Shown here: positions 7,656-15,607 of the stretch, piece after piece
Layout: each line of letters opens with the position of its first letter
Position numbering within the stretch: the first letter of the stretch is position 1
DNA from: Desmospora activa DSM 45169
Lineage (GTDB): Bacteria > Bacillota > Bacilli > Thermoactinomycetales > DSM-45169
Assembly: GCF_003046315.1 (NCBI RefSeq)
Contig: NZ_PZZP01000001.1
Location: 806,001-870,000, forward strand
Direction of reading: 5' to 3'
Length of the DNA: 64,000 nt
The notes under the pieces: generated by a model
Database searches by the model: none
What the model saw: the letters and a program-made list of their open reading frames with translations, nothing else
What the model was told of the DNA's origin: nothing
Position numbers and translations under genes: made by a program

Positions 7656-8948
7656 ATGAAGGCAAGTTGGGAAAAAACAGAAAAAAACCGCGGAGTTCTG
7701 ACGGTTGAAGTGGATGAGGGACAGCTGGAGGAAGCTTTGGGCCAAGCATTCCGCAAAGTGGTCACAAAAGTGAATATCCCTGGTTTCCGCAAGGGTAAAG
7801 TGCCGCGTTCGATTTTTGAAAAACGCTTTGGTGTGGAAGCTTTATACCAGGATGCACTGGATATTCTACTGCCGAAAGCGTATCAATCCGCCGTCGAAGA
7901 GACCAAAATCGAACCCGTGGATCAGCCGGAGATCGATATCGATCAACTGGAAAAAGGGAAACCGTTTATCTTTAAAGCGACTGTAACCGTTAAGCCCGAA
8001 GTGGCGTTAGGGGAATACAAAGGGTTGGAAATCCCGGAAGAGGATTTCTCCGTGAAGCCGGAAGATGTGGATGTTGAGCTGAAACAGATGCAGGAACGGC
8101 AAGGAGAGCTCATCGTTGTAGAAGACGGTGAAGTGGAAGAGAAAGACCGCGCCATTATCGATTTTGAAGGTTTTGTCGACGGAGAGCCCTTTGAAGGCGG
8201 CAAAGCGGAACAGTACAATCTGGAAGTGGGCTCGGGTCAATTTATCCCCGGCTTTGAGGAACAGTTGGTCGGGATGAAACAAGGGGAAGAAAAAGAGATC
8301 AAGGTGACGTTCCCCGAAGAGTACCACGCTGAAGAGCTGGCGGGCAAAGAAGCCGTCTTCAAGGTAAAGCTGCACGAGATCAAGCGGATGCAGCTTCCGG
8401 AATTAGACGATGAATTTGCGCAGGATGTCAGCGAGTTTGATACCTTGGATGAATTGAAGGCGGATATCGAGAATAAACTGAAAGAGCAAAAGCAGCAAGA
8501 AGAAGAAAATCATAAGCGTAATACCCTGGTGGAACAAGCGGCTCAAAATGCGGAGATCGAAGTGCCTCCCGTCATGGTTGAGCATGAGATCGATCATATG
8601 CTGCGTCACTTTGAACAGCAACTGTCGATGCAGGGAATCAACCTGGAGCAATATGCTCAATTCACCGGCCAGGATATCGCTGCCATTCGGGAACAGTTTA
8701 AGGAAGATGCAGAGAAGAAAGTGCGGGCCAACCTCGTACTGGAAGCGATCGCCGAGCAGGAGTCAATTCAGGTGAACGACGAGGAAGTAGAAGCCGAATT
8801 GAAAAAACTGGCGGAACAGATGAACCGCGAGTTGGAAGAAGTGAAGCGACTGCTGACAGCCCAGGGTGGTTTGGGATCGGTCAAAGAAGATTTGAAGATC
8901 CGAAAAACGGTCGACCTACTTGTATCCAACAGTAAAAATGCGGCATAA
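7656..8948 (+). CDS. tig: Trigger factor (ribosome-associated chaperone, PPIase)
   Basis: Binds ribosomal protein L23 at the exit tunnel and helps nascent chains fold. 430 aa, the family's usual size. Domain order: N-terminal ribosome-binding domain with the signature [17 protein letters not shown] (about residues 44-60), an FKBP-type prolyl isomerase domain (~150-245; [36 protein letters not shown]), and a helical C-terminal domain rich in Glu/Gln/Lys. ATG 7656 with CAGGAGGG upstream. Its own promoter and a strong terminator frame it, so clpP is probably transcribed separately or by read-through. Confidence 0.97.
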   Translation: MKASWEKTEKNRGVLTVEVDEGQLEEALGQAFRKVVTKVNIPGFRKGKVPRSIFEKRFGVEALYQDALDILLPKAYQSAVEETKIEPVDQPEIDIDQLEKGKPFIFKATVTVKPEVALGEYKGLEIPEEDFSVKPEDVDVELKQMQERQGELIVVEDGEVEEKDRAIIDFEGFVDGEPFEGGKAEQYNLEVGSGQFIPGFEEQLVGMKQGEEKEIKVTFPEEYHAEELAGKEAVFKVKLHEIKRMQLPELDDEFAQDVSEFDTLDELKADIENKLKEQKQQEEENHKRNTLVEQAAQNAEIEVPPVMVEHEIDHMLRHFEQQLSMQGINLEQYAQFTGQDIAAIREQFKEDAEKKVRANLVLEAIAEQESIQVNDEEVEAELKKLAEQMNRELEEVKRLLTAQGGLGSVKEDLKIRKTVDLLVSNSKNAA

Positions 8949-8964
8949 TGAGAATAGGACGGAA

Positions 8965-8999
8965 AAACGAGGCACGTTTTCACGCGTGCCTTGTTTTTA
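8965..8999 (+). terminator. Terminator after tig
   Basis: Stem of about 10 bp, AGGCACG (8970-8976) / CGTGCCT (8985-8991) extended by wobble pairs, then TTGTTTTT. It separates tig from clpP. Confidence 0.88.
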
Positions 9000-9029
9000 A
9001 AAATACAGAGGAGGAAAGGAGGGAAAGCC

Positions 9030-9608
9030 ATGAATTTGGTGCCGATGGTCGTCGAGCAGACCAACCGGGGCGAACGGGCATATGACCTCTACTCCCGCTT
9101 GCTTAAAGACCGTATTATTTTTATCGGCAGTCCGATCAATGATGAGGTGTCCAATGTTGTCGTCGCCCAGCTGTTGTTTTTGGCTGCGGATGATCCCGGC
9201 AAAGATGTTCACCTGTACATAAACTCCCCTGGCGGTTCGATTACGGCGGGGATGGCGATTTATGACACCATCCAGTACATAAAAGCAGATGTGTCCACCA
9301 TTTGTGTGGGATTGGCTGCGAGTATGGGTGCATTCCTGCTTGCGGCTGGCACCAAGGGGAAACGGTTCGCACTTCCAAACTGCGAAGTGATGATTCACCA
9401 ACCCTTGGGCGGGGTGCGCGGCCAGGCCGCTGATATTCAGATTCACGCTGACTGGATCCTCCATACGCGAAAACGGATCAACCACATTTTGGCGGAACGA
9501 ACGGGTCAGCCTCTGAAAAAAATCGAACGCGATACGGATCGCGATTATTTCATGGGTGCACAGGAAGCCAAAGAGTACGGTTTGGTGGATCAGGTGATCA
9601 CCCGTTAA
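9030..9608 (+). CDS. clpP: ATP-dependent Clp protease proteolytic subunit
   Basis: Serine peptidase subunit that forms the tetradecameric barrel used by ClpX and other Clp ATPases. 192 aa. Catalytic triad as in the family: S98 in [12 protein letters not shown]123 in MIHQPLGG and D172 in the [10 protein letters not shown] segment. ATG 9030 has AAAGGAGGG 6 nt upstream; an earlier in-frame TTG at 8991 falls inside the tig terminator. It stands between tig and clpX. In B. subtilis clpP is elsewhere and tig is followed directly by clpX, so this order is more like that of clostridia and proteobacteria. Confidence 0.97.
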   Translation: MNLVPMVVEQTNRGERAYDLYSRLLKDRIIFIGSPINDEVSNVVVAQLLFLAADDPGKDVHLYINSPGGSITAGMAIYDTIQYIKADVSTICVGLAASMGAFLLAAGTKGKRFALPNCEVMIHQPLGGVRGQAADIQIHADWILHTRKRINHILAERTGQPLKKIERDTDRDYFMGAQEAKEYGLVDQVITR

Positions 9609-9631
9609 GACCTTTGAGAGGGGTGATACGC

Positions 9632-10894
9632 ATGTTCAAGTTTAACGAGGAAAAAGGACAGCTCAAGTGCTCTTTCTGCGGAAAATCTCAGGATCAAGTG
9701 CGCAAGCTGGTGGCCGGTCCCGGGGTTTATATCTGCGATGAGTGTATTGAGCTGTGCAACGAAATCGTGGAAGAAGAGCTGGGCGGCGAAGAGGATATCG
9801 ATCTGGCCAATCTCCCGAAACCCCAAGAGATCAACGAAATCCTTGACCAATATGTGATTGGACAGGATTTTGCTAAAAAATCGCTTGCAGTGGCGGTATA
9901 TAACCATTACAAGCGGATTAACTCCTCCCAAAAATCGGATGATGTGGAGTTGCAAAAATCCAACATCATTATGATCGGTCCCACGGGGAGCGGGAAAACG
10001 CTGCTGGCACAGACCATGGCTAGAATTTTAAACGTGCCTTTTGCCATCGCTGACGCTACATCACTCACTGAAGCTGGCTATGTGGGAGAAGATGTGGAAA
10101 ACATCCTCTTAAAGCTGATTCAGGCTGCGGATTATGATGTAGAGAAGGCAGAGCGGGGTATTATCTACATTGATGAAATCGATAAGGTGGCGCGCAAATC
10201 GGAGAACCCTTCCATCACCCGTGATGTATCCGGTGAAGGGGTTCAACAGGCGCTCTTAAAAATCCTGGAAGGAACGGTTGCCAGTGTTCCGCCCCAAGGT
10301 GGACGCAAGCACCCCCATCAGGAATTTATCCAAATCGATACCAGCAATATCCTGTTTGTGTGCGGCGGTGCCTTTGATGGATTAGAGCCCATCATTAAAC
10401 GACGCATCGGCAAAAAAGTGATCGGCTTTAGCTCCGACAGCAACACCGCTGATCTGAAACAGGGTGAATATCTAAAAATGGTACTCCCGGAAGATCTCCT
10501 TCGCTTTGGTTTAATTCCGGAGTTCGTGGGTCGTTTGCCCATCATCTCTACATTGGAACCGTTGGATCAGGAAGCGTTGGTACGGATTTTGACCGAACCG
10601 AAGAACGCACTGGTCAAACAGTATCAGAAGTTGTTGGAGATCGATAATGTGGAGCTCATCTTTGAAGAGGATGCGCTTAAAGCGATCGCGGATGAAGCGA
10701 TTAAACGGAACACCGGGGCACGGGGATTGCGAGCGATTATTGAGTCAATTATGCTCGATGTAATGTACGACCTTCCGTCCCGGGACGATGTGACCAAGTG
10801 TGTGGTAACCAAGGCCACAGTGGAAAATAAGGTGGCTCCCCGCTTAACCACACGAGAAGGCCGCAGAGTCAACAAGAAAGAGGAAAGTGCGTAA
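9632..10894 (+). CDS. clpX: ATP-dependent Clp protease ATP-binding subunit ClpX
   Basis: Hexameric AAA+ unfoldase that feeds substrates to ClpP. 420 aa. N-terminal zinc-binding domain with two Cys pairs (CSFCGK and CDECIELC, residues ~11-40), Walker A GPTGSGKT (~117-124), Walker [10 protein letters not shown], pore loop GYVGED, and the IGF loop that docks on ClpP (VIGFSS, ~268-273). ATG 9632 with GAGAGGGG ~8 nt upstream; an earlier ATG at 9614 precedes that site. Starts 23 nt after clpP, so they form one unit. Followed by a terminator. Confidence 0.97.
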   Translation: MFKFNEEKGQLKCSFCGKSQDQVRKLVAGPGVYICDECIELCNEIVEEELGGEEDIDLANLPKPQEINEILDQYVIGQDFAKKSLAVAVYNHYKRINSSQKSDDVELQKSNIIMIGPTGSGKTLLAQTMARILNVPFAIADATSLTEAGYVGEDVENILLKLIQAADYDVEKAERGIIYIDEIDKVARKSENPSITRDVSGEGVQQALLKILEGTVASVPPQGGRKHPHQEFIQIDTSNILFVCGGAFDGLEPIIKRRIGKKVIGFSSDSNTADLKQGEYLKMVLPEDLLRFGLIPEFVGRLPIISTLEPLDQEALVRILTEPKNALVKQYQKLLEIDNVELIFEEDALKAIADEAIKRNTGARGLRAIIESIMLDVMYDLPSRDDVTKCVVTKATVENKVAPRLTTREGRRVNKKEESA

Positions 10895-10902
10895 GAATAA
10901 AT

Positions 10903-10936
10903 TGACCGCGTCCATTGGGGCGCGGTTTTCCTTTAT
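10903..10936 (+). terminator. Terminator after clpX
   Basis: ACCGCG (10905-10910) / CGCGGT (10921-10926), 10-nt loop, followed by TTTTCCTTT. Confidence 0.72.
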
Positions 10937-11066
10937 TATCGCTCCCATTTTCTACGCAGGCTTTCGGTTTTATGTTAGAATACTATGGGAACGATCATAA
11001 CCCAGAAAGGGTTTTTTTATTGATTTCGCACCCCAGAAGAAATCAGGAACTGGAGTTGTGGTTTGC

Positions 11067-12194
11067 ATGATGTACGTCAAAGCAGTTTCACATCAGGACT
11101 ACTTATCTTTTATTGAAAAGCAGCCCTTGGGCAACTTCATGCAGTATCCCTCATGGGCAAAAGTGAAGTCGGAATGGGAAAATGATTGTCTCGGTTGGTT
11201 TAATGATGAAGGCAAACTAGTCGGTTGTGCATTGGTTCTATACCGGAAGTTGCCAGGTATCAATAAATATTTGGCATACATACCCCGTGGCCCGGTAATT
11301 GACTGGAAAAGCAAAAACTTAAAAGAATGGTTTGAACCCTTGTTTGAGTATTTGCGGGAGCGGAACGCTTTTTCCGTAAAGATGGAACCGCCGGTGGTGC
11401 GGGCAAAATGGAAAACCCCTACAATCCGTCAATATCTAAAGGAGATTCGGGAGCACGAGCTGAAGGGGAAGCGATTAAAGGATCTTGGTCCGGATGAAGT
11501 GGACGGCCATACCGAATACGTGTTGCAGGAATTAAAAGACATGGGTTGGAAAGGAAAAGAGGGAGAAGGAGGCTTCTCCGCTATCCAGCCGCAATATGTA
11601 TTTCGCCTGCCTTTAACAGACCGCTCGTTGGATGAGATTTTTGCCGGTTTTCACACCAACTGGCGCCGTAATGTACGTAAATCGGAAAAGCAAGGGGTAG
11701 AGGTAACGGTTGGTACAGAAGAGGAATTGAAGGAATTTTACGAGCTGTTAAAAGTGACGGCGGAGCGGGATCGCTTTTCCGTTCGTGGATACCCTTATTT
11801 CCATCGGATGTACCAAGCTCTCTCAAAAGAAGATCCTAACCGCTTTCGCCTGTATATGGCCCGACACGAGGGGCAACTGTTGGCTTCTACTATCTTTATC
11901 CACACCAATGGTCATACATGGTATTTATATGGAGCCAGCGGCAATGAAAAGCGGGAAAAGATGCCGAACCATGCGATCCAATGGAAGATGATCCAAGATG
12001 CCCACGCGATGGGTGCCCATACGTACGACTTCCGTGGAATTAGTGACACACTGGATGAATCGGATCATCTTTATGGTTTGTTGCGGTTTAAATTGGGCTT
12101 CGGTGGTGAAGCCTGTGAATTGATCGGTGAATGGGACTATCCTCTGCAACCGCTATTGCACTGGGCATTTGACATGTATATGAAGAAGCGCTGA
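11067..12194 (+). CDS. FemABX-family peptidoglycan bridge aminoacyltransferase
   Basis: About 375 aa. Fem proteins transfer an amino acid from aminoacyl-tRNA to the lysine side chain of lipid II or its precursor, building the interpeptide bridge. Two GNAT-like halves are visible. Typical features are FMQYPSWAKVKSEWEN near the start, YIPRGPVIDW, the FHTNWRRNVRKSEKQGVEV helix (~205) and YDFRGISDTLDESDHLYGLLRFKLGFGGE near the end. Start chosen at ATG 11067, 11 nt after TGGAG; ATG 11070 is also possible. It ends 11 nt before an alanine-racemase-like gene, a pairing I recall from actinomycetes. The amino acid added cannot be told from sequence. Confidence 0.88.
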   Translation: MMYVKAVSHQDYLSFIEKQPLGNFMQYPSWAKVKSEWENDCLGWFNDEGKLVGCALVLYRKLPGINKYLAYIPRGPVIDWKSKNLKEWFEPLFEYLRERNAFSVKMEPPVVRAKWKTPTIRQYLKEIREHELKGKRLKDLGPDEVDGHTEYVLQELKDMGWKGKEGEGGFSAIQPQYVFRLPLTDRSLDEIFAGFHTNWRRNVRKSEKQGVEVTVGTEEELKEFYELLKVTAERDRFSVRGYPYFHRMYQALSKEDPNRFRLYMARHEGQLLASTIFIHTNGHTWYLYGASGNEKREKMPNHAIQWKMIQDAHAMGAHTYDFRGISDTLDESDHLYGLLRFKLGFGGEACELIGEWDYPLQPLLHWAFDMYMKKR

Positions 12195-12205
12195 GGGGTG
12201 TACCA

Positions 12206-13387
12206 ATGAGTCTCACGTTATATTTAAACCGTAATGACTGGCTGCGCCATTTGGCGGAAACGGAGAGTCGTTTTCCACGATTTATACCGGTGATCAAAGG
12301 GAACGGATACGGGTTTGGCAACGAGTTTTTAGTCGGCGCTGCCCAGCGTGCAGGTAAACGCTCCATTGCGGTGGGAACGGTGGAAGAAGCACGCCAATTG
12401 GAGGGAGAAGGAAGCTTTGATCAGGTGCTTATTCTCACTCCGGTGTTGACGGAATTAGAAGCAGATGATCTGCGATCGGAACGGATTTATACGATCGGTA
12501 GTCGCCGCCATTTGGATCATTTAGTGCAATCATTTCAGCGATTGATTGATACCAAACCCAACATCTGGCGGGATCATCACCCGGAAGTGCGTGTGGTGAT
12601 CAAGTTACAATCAACGATGAAGCGATATGGTTTTCCGTTGCAAGAGGCGGACACGCTTGAGCAGCTGGAAACGATCGGGCAGGAGGCGGGCCTTTCCATT
12701 CGTATCGAGGGATATGCCATCCATTTTCCCAAGGATGGGATGAGCGCTGCCGCCAAAGAGACCCAGTTGGAAAGTTGGCTTAAACACATCCCTACAGAGG
12801 AAAAGCGATCCTTTTTTGTCAGCCATCTGTCATCCGCTCAATACTTGCGGCTGCGGGAAAAGTATCCTCAGGTTGACTGGGTGATGCGGTTGGGAACGGA
12901 TTTATGGTTAAAGGATAAATCCTTTGTGGATGTACGCGCCACCGTCTTGGATATCCAACCGATTTCACGGGGGGAGCGTTTTGGTTATAAGCAACGCAAA
13001 GCCCGAAAAAACGGAAGTCTCGTCTATGTAGCAGGCGGTTCCGCTAATGGAGTAGGTCTGGAAGCTCCGGTCAGCGTTCGCGGATTAAAGGATATGTTAA
13101 AATTGACCGCCTTTTGGCTGTTGCATATCCTAAATCGCCATTTGAGCCCCTTTACCTTCCAAGGAAAACGAACCTGGTTTGCCGAGCCGCCTCATATGCA
13201 GACAAGCGTCCTTTTCTTTCCTGCAGGGGCCGCACTGCCGGAAGTGGGAGAAGAGCTTCCGGTTCAACTGCGGATGACGACTGCCACCTTTGATCGCTAT
13301 GTGGAAGAAGGAGCAGAAGAGAAGGAAGCACCACCTTTGTCTTCCGCAGCGGAAGAAACGAATCAAACCTTAGGGGCTACATCTTGA
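12206..13387 (+). CDS. Alanine racemase-like PLP enzyme, paired with FemX
   Basis: 393 aa, fold-type III PLP enzyme. The N-terminal barrel carries the PLP-lysine motif VIKGNGYGFG (K31), then IAVGTVEEARQL, the strand VVIKLQSTMKRYGF, the HFPKDG segment and VMRLGTDLWL, which aligns with the usual RPGIALYG site. The C-terminal beta domain is diverged: the region that normally holds the second catalytic tyrosine reads GERFGYKQRKARKNG, and the conserved CMDQxMVD motif is not recognisable. It may racemise another amino acid, or make a D-residue for the bridge enzyme encoded just upstream. ATG 12206 after GAGGGGTGTACC. A strong terminator follows. Confidence 0.78.
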   Translation: MSLTLYLNRNDWLRHLAETESRFPRFIPVIKGNGYGFGNEFLVGAAQRAGKRSIAVGTVEEARQLEGEGSFDQVLILTPVLTELEADDLRSERIYTIGSRRHLDHLVQSFQRLIDTKPNIWRDHHPEVRVVIKLQSTMKRYGFPLQEADTLEQLETIGQEAGLSIRIEGYAIHFPKDGMSAAAKETQLESWLKHIPTEEKRSFFVSHLSSAQYLRLREKYPQVDWVMRLGTDLWLKDKSFVDVRATVLDIQPISRGERFGYKQRKARKNGSLVYVAGGSANGVGLEAPVSVRGLKDMLKLTAFWLLHILNRHLSPFTFQGKRTWFAEPPHMQTSVLFFPAGAALPEVGEELPVQLRMTTATFDRYVEEGAEEKEAPPLSSAAEETNQTLGATS

Positions 13388-13411
13388 TCAGCAAATAATC
13401 CTCTTGATCAG

Positions 13412-13447
13412 CCAGACGCTGCAAGCGCTTTGCAGCGTCTTTTTAGC
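13412..13447 (+). terminator. Strong terminator after the femX/alr-like pair
   Basis: Near-perfect 11-bp stem AGACGCTGCAA / TTGCAGCGTCT (13414-13424 and 13431-13441 approximately) with a GCGC-containing loop, followed by TTTTT. Confidence 0.92.
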
Positions 13448-13529
13448 GGGATAAGCGTTGTAACAAGGTTGTTTATCTGATTGATAAAGGGGTTTAAAAA
13501 GCGAAGTACCTTTGCTGTGTCACCCAGCG

Positions 13530-13606
13530 GAAGCCGTCGAGGGTGGGGAAAAAAGCGGGCAACCTGTTTGAGCGACAGCGAATTTTGCCCGCTCCTCCCT
13601 CGGCAG
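13530..13606. other. Three-tier inverted repeat in the gap before lonB
   Basis: Part of a ~400-bp gap (13388-13789) with no convincing gene. Nested pairings: GCC..GAGGG (13533-13543) with CCCTCGGC (13597-13604); a perfect 9-bp stem AGCGGGCAA (13554-13562) with TTGCCCGCT (13585-13593); and an inner CTGT (13564-13567) with ACAG (13575-13578). There is no T-run, so it is not a standard terminator. It could be a structured RNA, an mRNA leader element or a palindromic repeat. A 69-codon frame spans it but shows no ribosome binding site. Confidence 0.4.
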
Positions 13607-13709
13607 CTGAAGCGGACAGTTCTAACTTCTATGCAAGCAGCAAGAGTACGCAGACTCAAAAATCCCCCTCCCCATGATACAGCCATATAATGGTGTTCCA
13701 ACATTACGC

Positions 13710-13739
13710 GATTACCCCTCTGTGGCGACGGTCATACTA
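13710..13739 (+). promoter_or_regulatory. Candidate SigF-type promoter of lonB
   Basis: GATTA (13710-13714) matches four of five positions of the SigF -35 (GYATA-like). After 15 nt, GGTCATACTA (13730-13739) fits every fixed position of the -10 GGNNANANTR. It lies 50 nt before the lonB ATG. B. subtilis lonB is transcribed in the forespore by SigF, so the site is where it should be. A SigG reading of the same sequence is possible. Confidence 0.55.
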
Positions 13740-13789
13740 AAGCCAACATCCATAGATCCGGCCAAAGGGCAGATGGGGAGGAATCGCAG

Positions 13790-15472
13790 ATGAACTGGAC
13801 AGTTTTAATTATGATGCTTCAAGTTTTCTTTTCGATCGTTATCGGCCTCTATTTCTGGAACCTGCTAAAAAATCAACAGTCCAATCGAACGGCGGTGGAT
13901 CGGGAGTCGCGCAAGGAAATGGACAAATTGCGCAAGCTGCGCAGCATTTCCCTGACAGAACCCTTATCGGAAAAGACGCGCCCCACCACTTTTGCTGAAA
14001 TCGTCGGTCAGACCGAAGGGTTGCGCGCACTCAAAGCGGCATTATGTGGCCCCAACCCGCAACATATCCTTATCTACGGCCCACCGGGAGTGGGAAAAAC
14101 GGCAGCGGCACGGGTAGTGTTGGAGGAGGCGAAGAAAAACCCACAATCTCCTTTTAATCCGCAGTCTAAGTTTGTGGAGTTGGATGCCACCACTGCCCGC
14201 TTTGATGAACGGGGGATTGCCGATCCGCTGATCGGGTCGGTGCACGATCCCATCTATCAAGGAGCGGGAGCCATGGGGATGGCGGGTATTCCGCAACCGA
14301 AACCGGGTGCGGTTACCAAAGCCCACGGCGGTATGTTATTTATCGATGAAATCGGGGAACTCCATCCGATTCAGATGAACAAGCTGCTAAAAGTGTTGGA
14401 AGATCGCAAAGTCTTTTTTGAAAGTGCGTACTACAGTTCGGAAGATACCAATACCCCCAGCCATATTCACGACATTTTCCAGAATGGGTTACCGGCGGAT
14501 TTTCGTCTCGTCGGCGCGACCACCCGTACACCGGAGGAGATTCCGCCAGCGATTCGCTCACGCTGTATGGAGATTTTTTTCCGCCCCTTGTTAGCAGGGG
14601 AAATCGCTCGCATCGCCCGACAGGCGAGTGATCGAATGCAGTTTGCAATGGAGGAGGCGGCGATTCAGGTCATCCAAAAATATGCGACCAATGGGCGGGA
14701 AGCGGTCAATATCGTGCAAACAGCAGGGGGGATCGCTTTGACAGAAGAACGGGATGAAATTAAAGCGGTCGATGTAGAATGGGTAGTACACAGCAGTCAG
14801 TTGACGCCTCGTCCAGACAAAAAAATTCCTGATCGTTCACAGCCGGGTCTGGTTAATGGATTGGCCGTGTTCGGCCCCAATATGGGAACACTTTTGGAAA
14901 TCGAAGTAACTGCTCTGCCGACGCCCGCCGGAGTAGAAGGGAGCATTCGCCTGACTGGGATGGTGGACGAAGAGGAGTTGGGAGGGCGTCAGCGTACCCT
15001 ACGCCGCAAAAGTATGGCCCGTAGCTCAGTTGAAAATGTGTTGACGGTTCTACGGCGAACGGATATCGATCCCTATAGGTATCACCTACATGTAAATTTC
15101 CCTGGAGGAGTCCCCCTTGACGGCCCTTCGGCGGGTGTAACGATGGCGACGGCGATCTATTCGGCCATCAAAGGCATTCCGGTCGATCATAAACTGGCGA
15201 TGACCGGGGAAATGTCGATCCATGGCAAAGTAAAGCCGGTGGGTGGTATTGTTGCCAAGGTGGAGGCGGCCAAGCAAGCGGGTGCCAATCGTGTTTTAAT
15301 CCCGGCTGAAAATATGCAAGCCTTGTTTAAAAACTGGGAAGGAATACAAGTGATTCCCGTAAACACGGTGGAAGAAGTGTTACAATTGGCCTGTTGGGAA
15401 AAAGAAAGCGTAGAGGAGGCTTCCCTTCCGGCAACAGGGGTGTTGACGGCTACAGGTGCCCCTGTGGGATAA
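13790..15472 (+). CDS. lonB: LonB, membrane-anchored Lon-type protease (sporulation)
   Basis: 560 aa. One N-terminal membrane span (residues ~4-24), then an AAA+ module with Walker [13 protein letters not shown] (~105) and Walker B GMLFIDEIGEL (~183), followed by a Lon protease domain with the Ser-Lys dyad (S447 in DGPSAGVTM, Lys in the GGIVAKVEAAK segment). It lacks the large Lon N-domain. In B. subtilis it works in the forespore, which fits the SigF-like site upstream. ATG 13790 with GGGGAGG 8 nt upstream. Its neighbour is the housekeeping lonA, as in Bacillus. The C-terminus has a Thr/Ala/Gly-rich tail. Confidence 0.95.
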   Translation: MNWTVLIMMLQVFFSIVIGLYFWNLLKNQQSNRTAVDRESRKEMDKLRKLRSISLTEPLSEKTRPTTFAEIVGQTEGLRALKAALCGPNPQHILIYGPPGVGKTAAARVVLEEAKKNPQSPFNPQSKFVELDATTARFDERGIADPLIGSVHDPIYQGAGAMGMAGIPQPKPGAVTKAHGGMLFIDEIGELHPIQMNKLLKVLEDRKVFFESAYYSSEDTNTPSHIHDIFQNGLPADFRLVGATTRTPEEIPPAIRSRCMEIFFRPLLAGEIARIARQASDRMQFAMEEAAIQVIQKYATNGREAVNIVQTAGGIALTEERDEIKAVDVEWVVHSSQLTPRPDKKIPDRSQPGLVNGLAVFGPNMGTLLEIEVTALPTPAGVEGSIRLTGMVDEEELGGRQRTLRRKSMARSSVENVLTVLRRTDIDPYRYHLHVNFPGGVPLDGPSAGVTMATAIYSAIKGIPVDHKLAMTGEMSIHGKVKPVGGIVAKVEAAKQAGANRVLIPAENMQALFKNWEGIQVIPVNTVEEVLQLACWEKESVEEASLPATGVLTATGAPVG

Positions 15473-15522
15473 GCATAGACAAGGTCGTTCCAGCCGCCCG
15501 TTCTATGGTGGATAGGCTGTCA

Positions 15523-15551
15523 TGGACAAAAGAGGTTGAATAAGATAAAAT
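15523..15551 (+). promoter_or_regulatory. SigA promoter of lonA
   Basis: -35 TGGACA (15523-15528), exact 17-nt spacer, -10 TAAAAT (15546-15551). Each hexamer differs from consensus at one base. It lies between lonB and lonA, so lonA can be made in vegetative cells independently of the forespore promoter. Confidence 0.7.
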
Positions 15552-15607
15552 CGTACAAAGCTTAATCTATGTAATTACAGACTGGACACGGCATCGGAGG
15601 TGCATAC

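Noticed and set aside
7656-8948. Long minus-strand frames opposite tig
   Set aside because: They are antisense shadows of a highly biased coding sequence and lack start signals.
13481-13690. 69-codon plus-strand frame before lonB
   Set aside because: It spans the three-tier inverted repeat, has no Shine-Dalgarno, and its product has no protein-like pattern.
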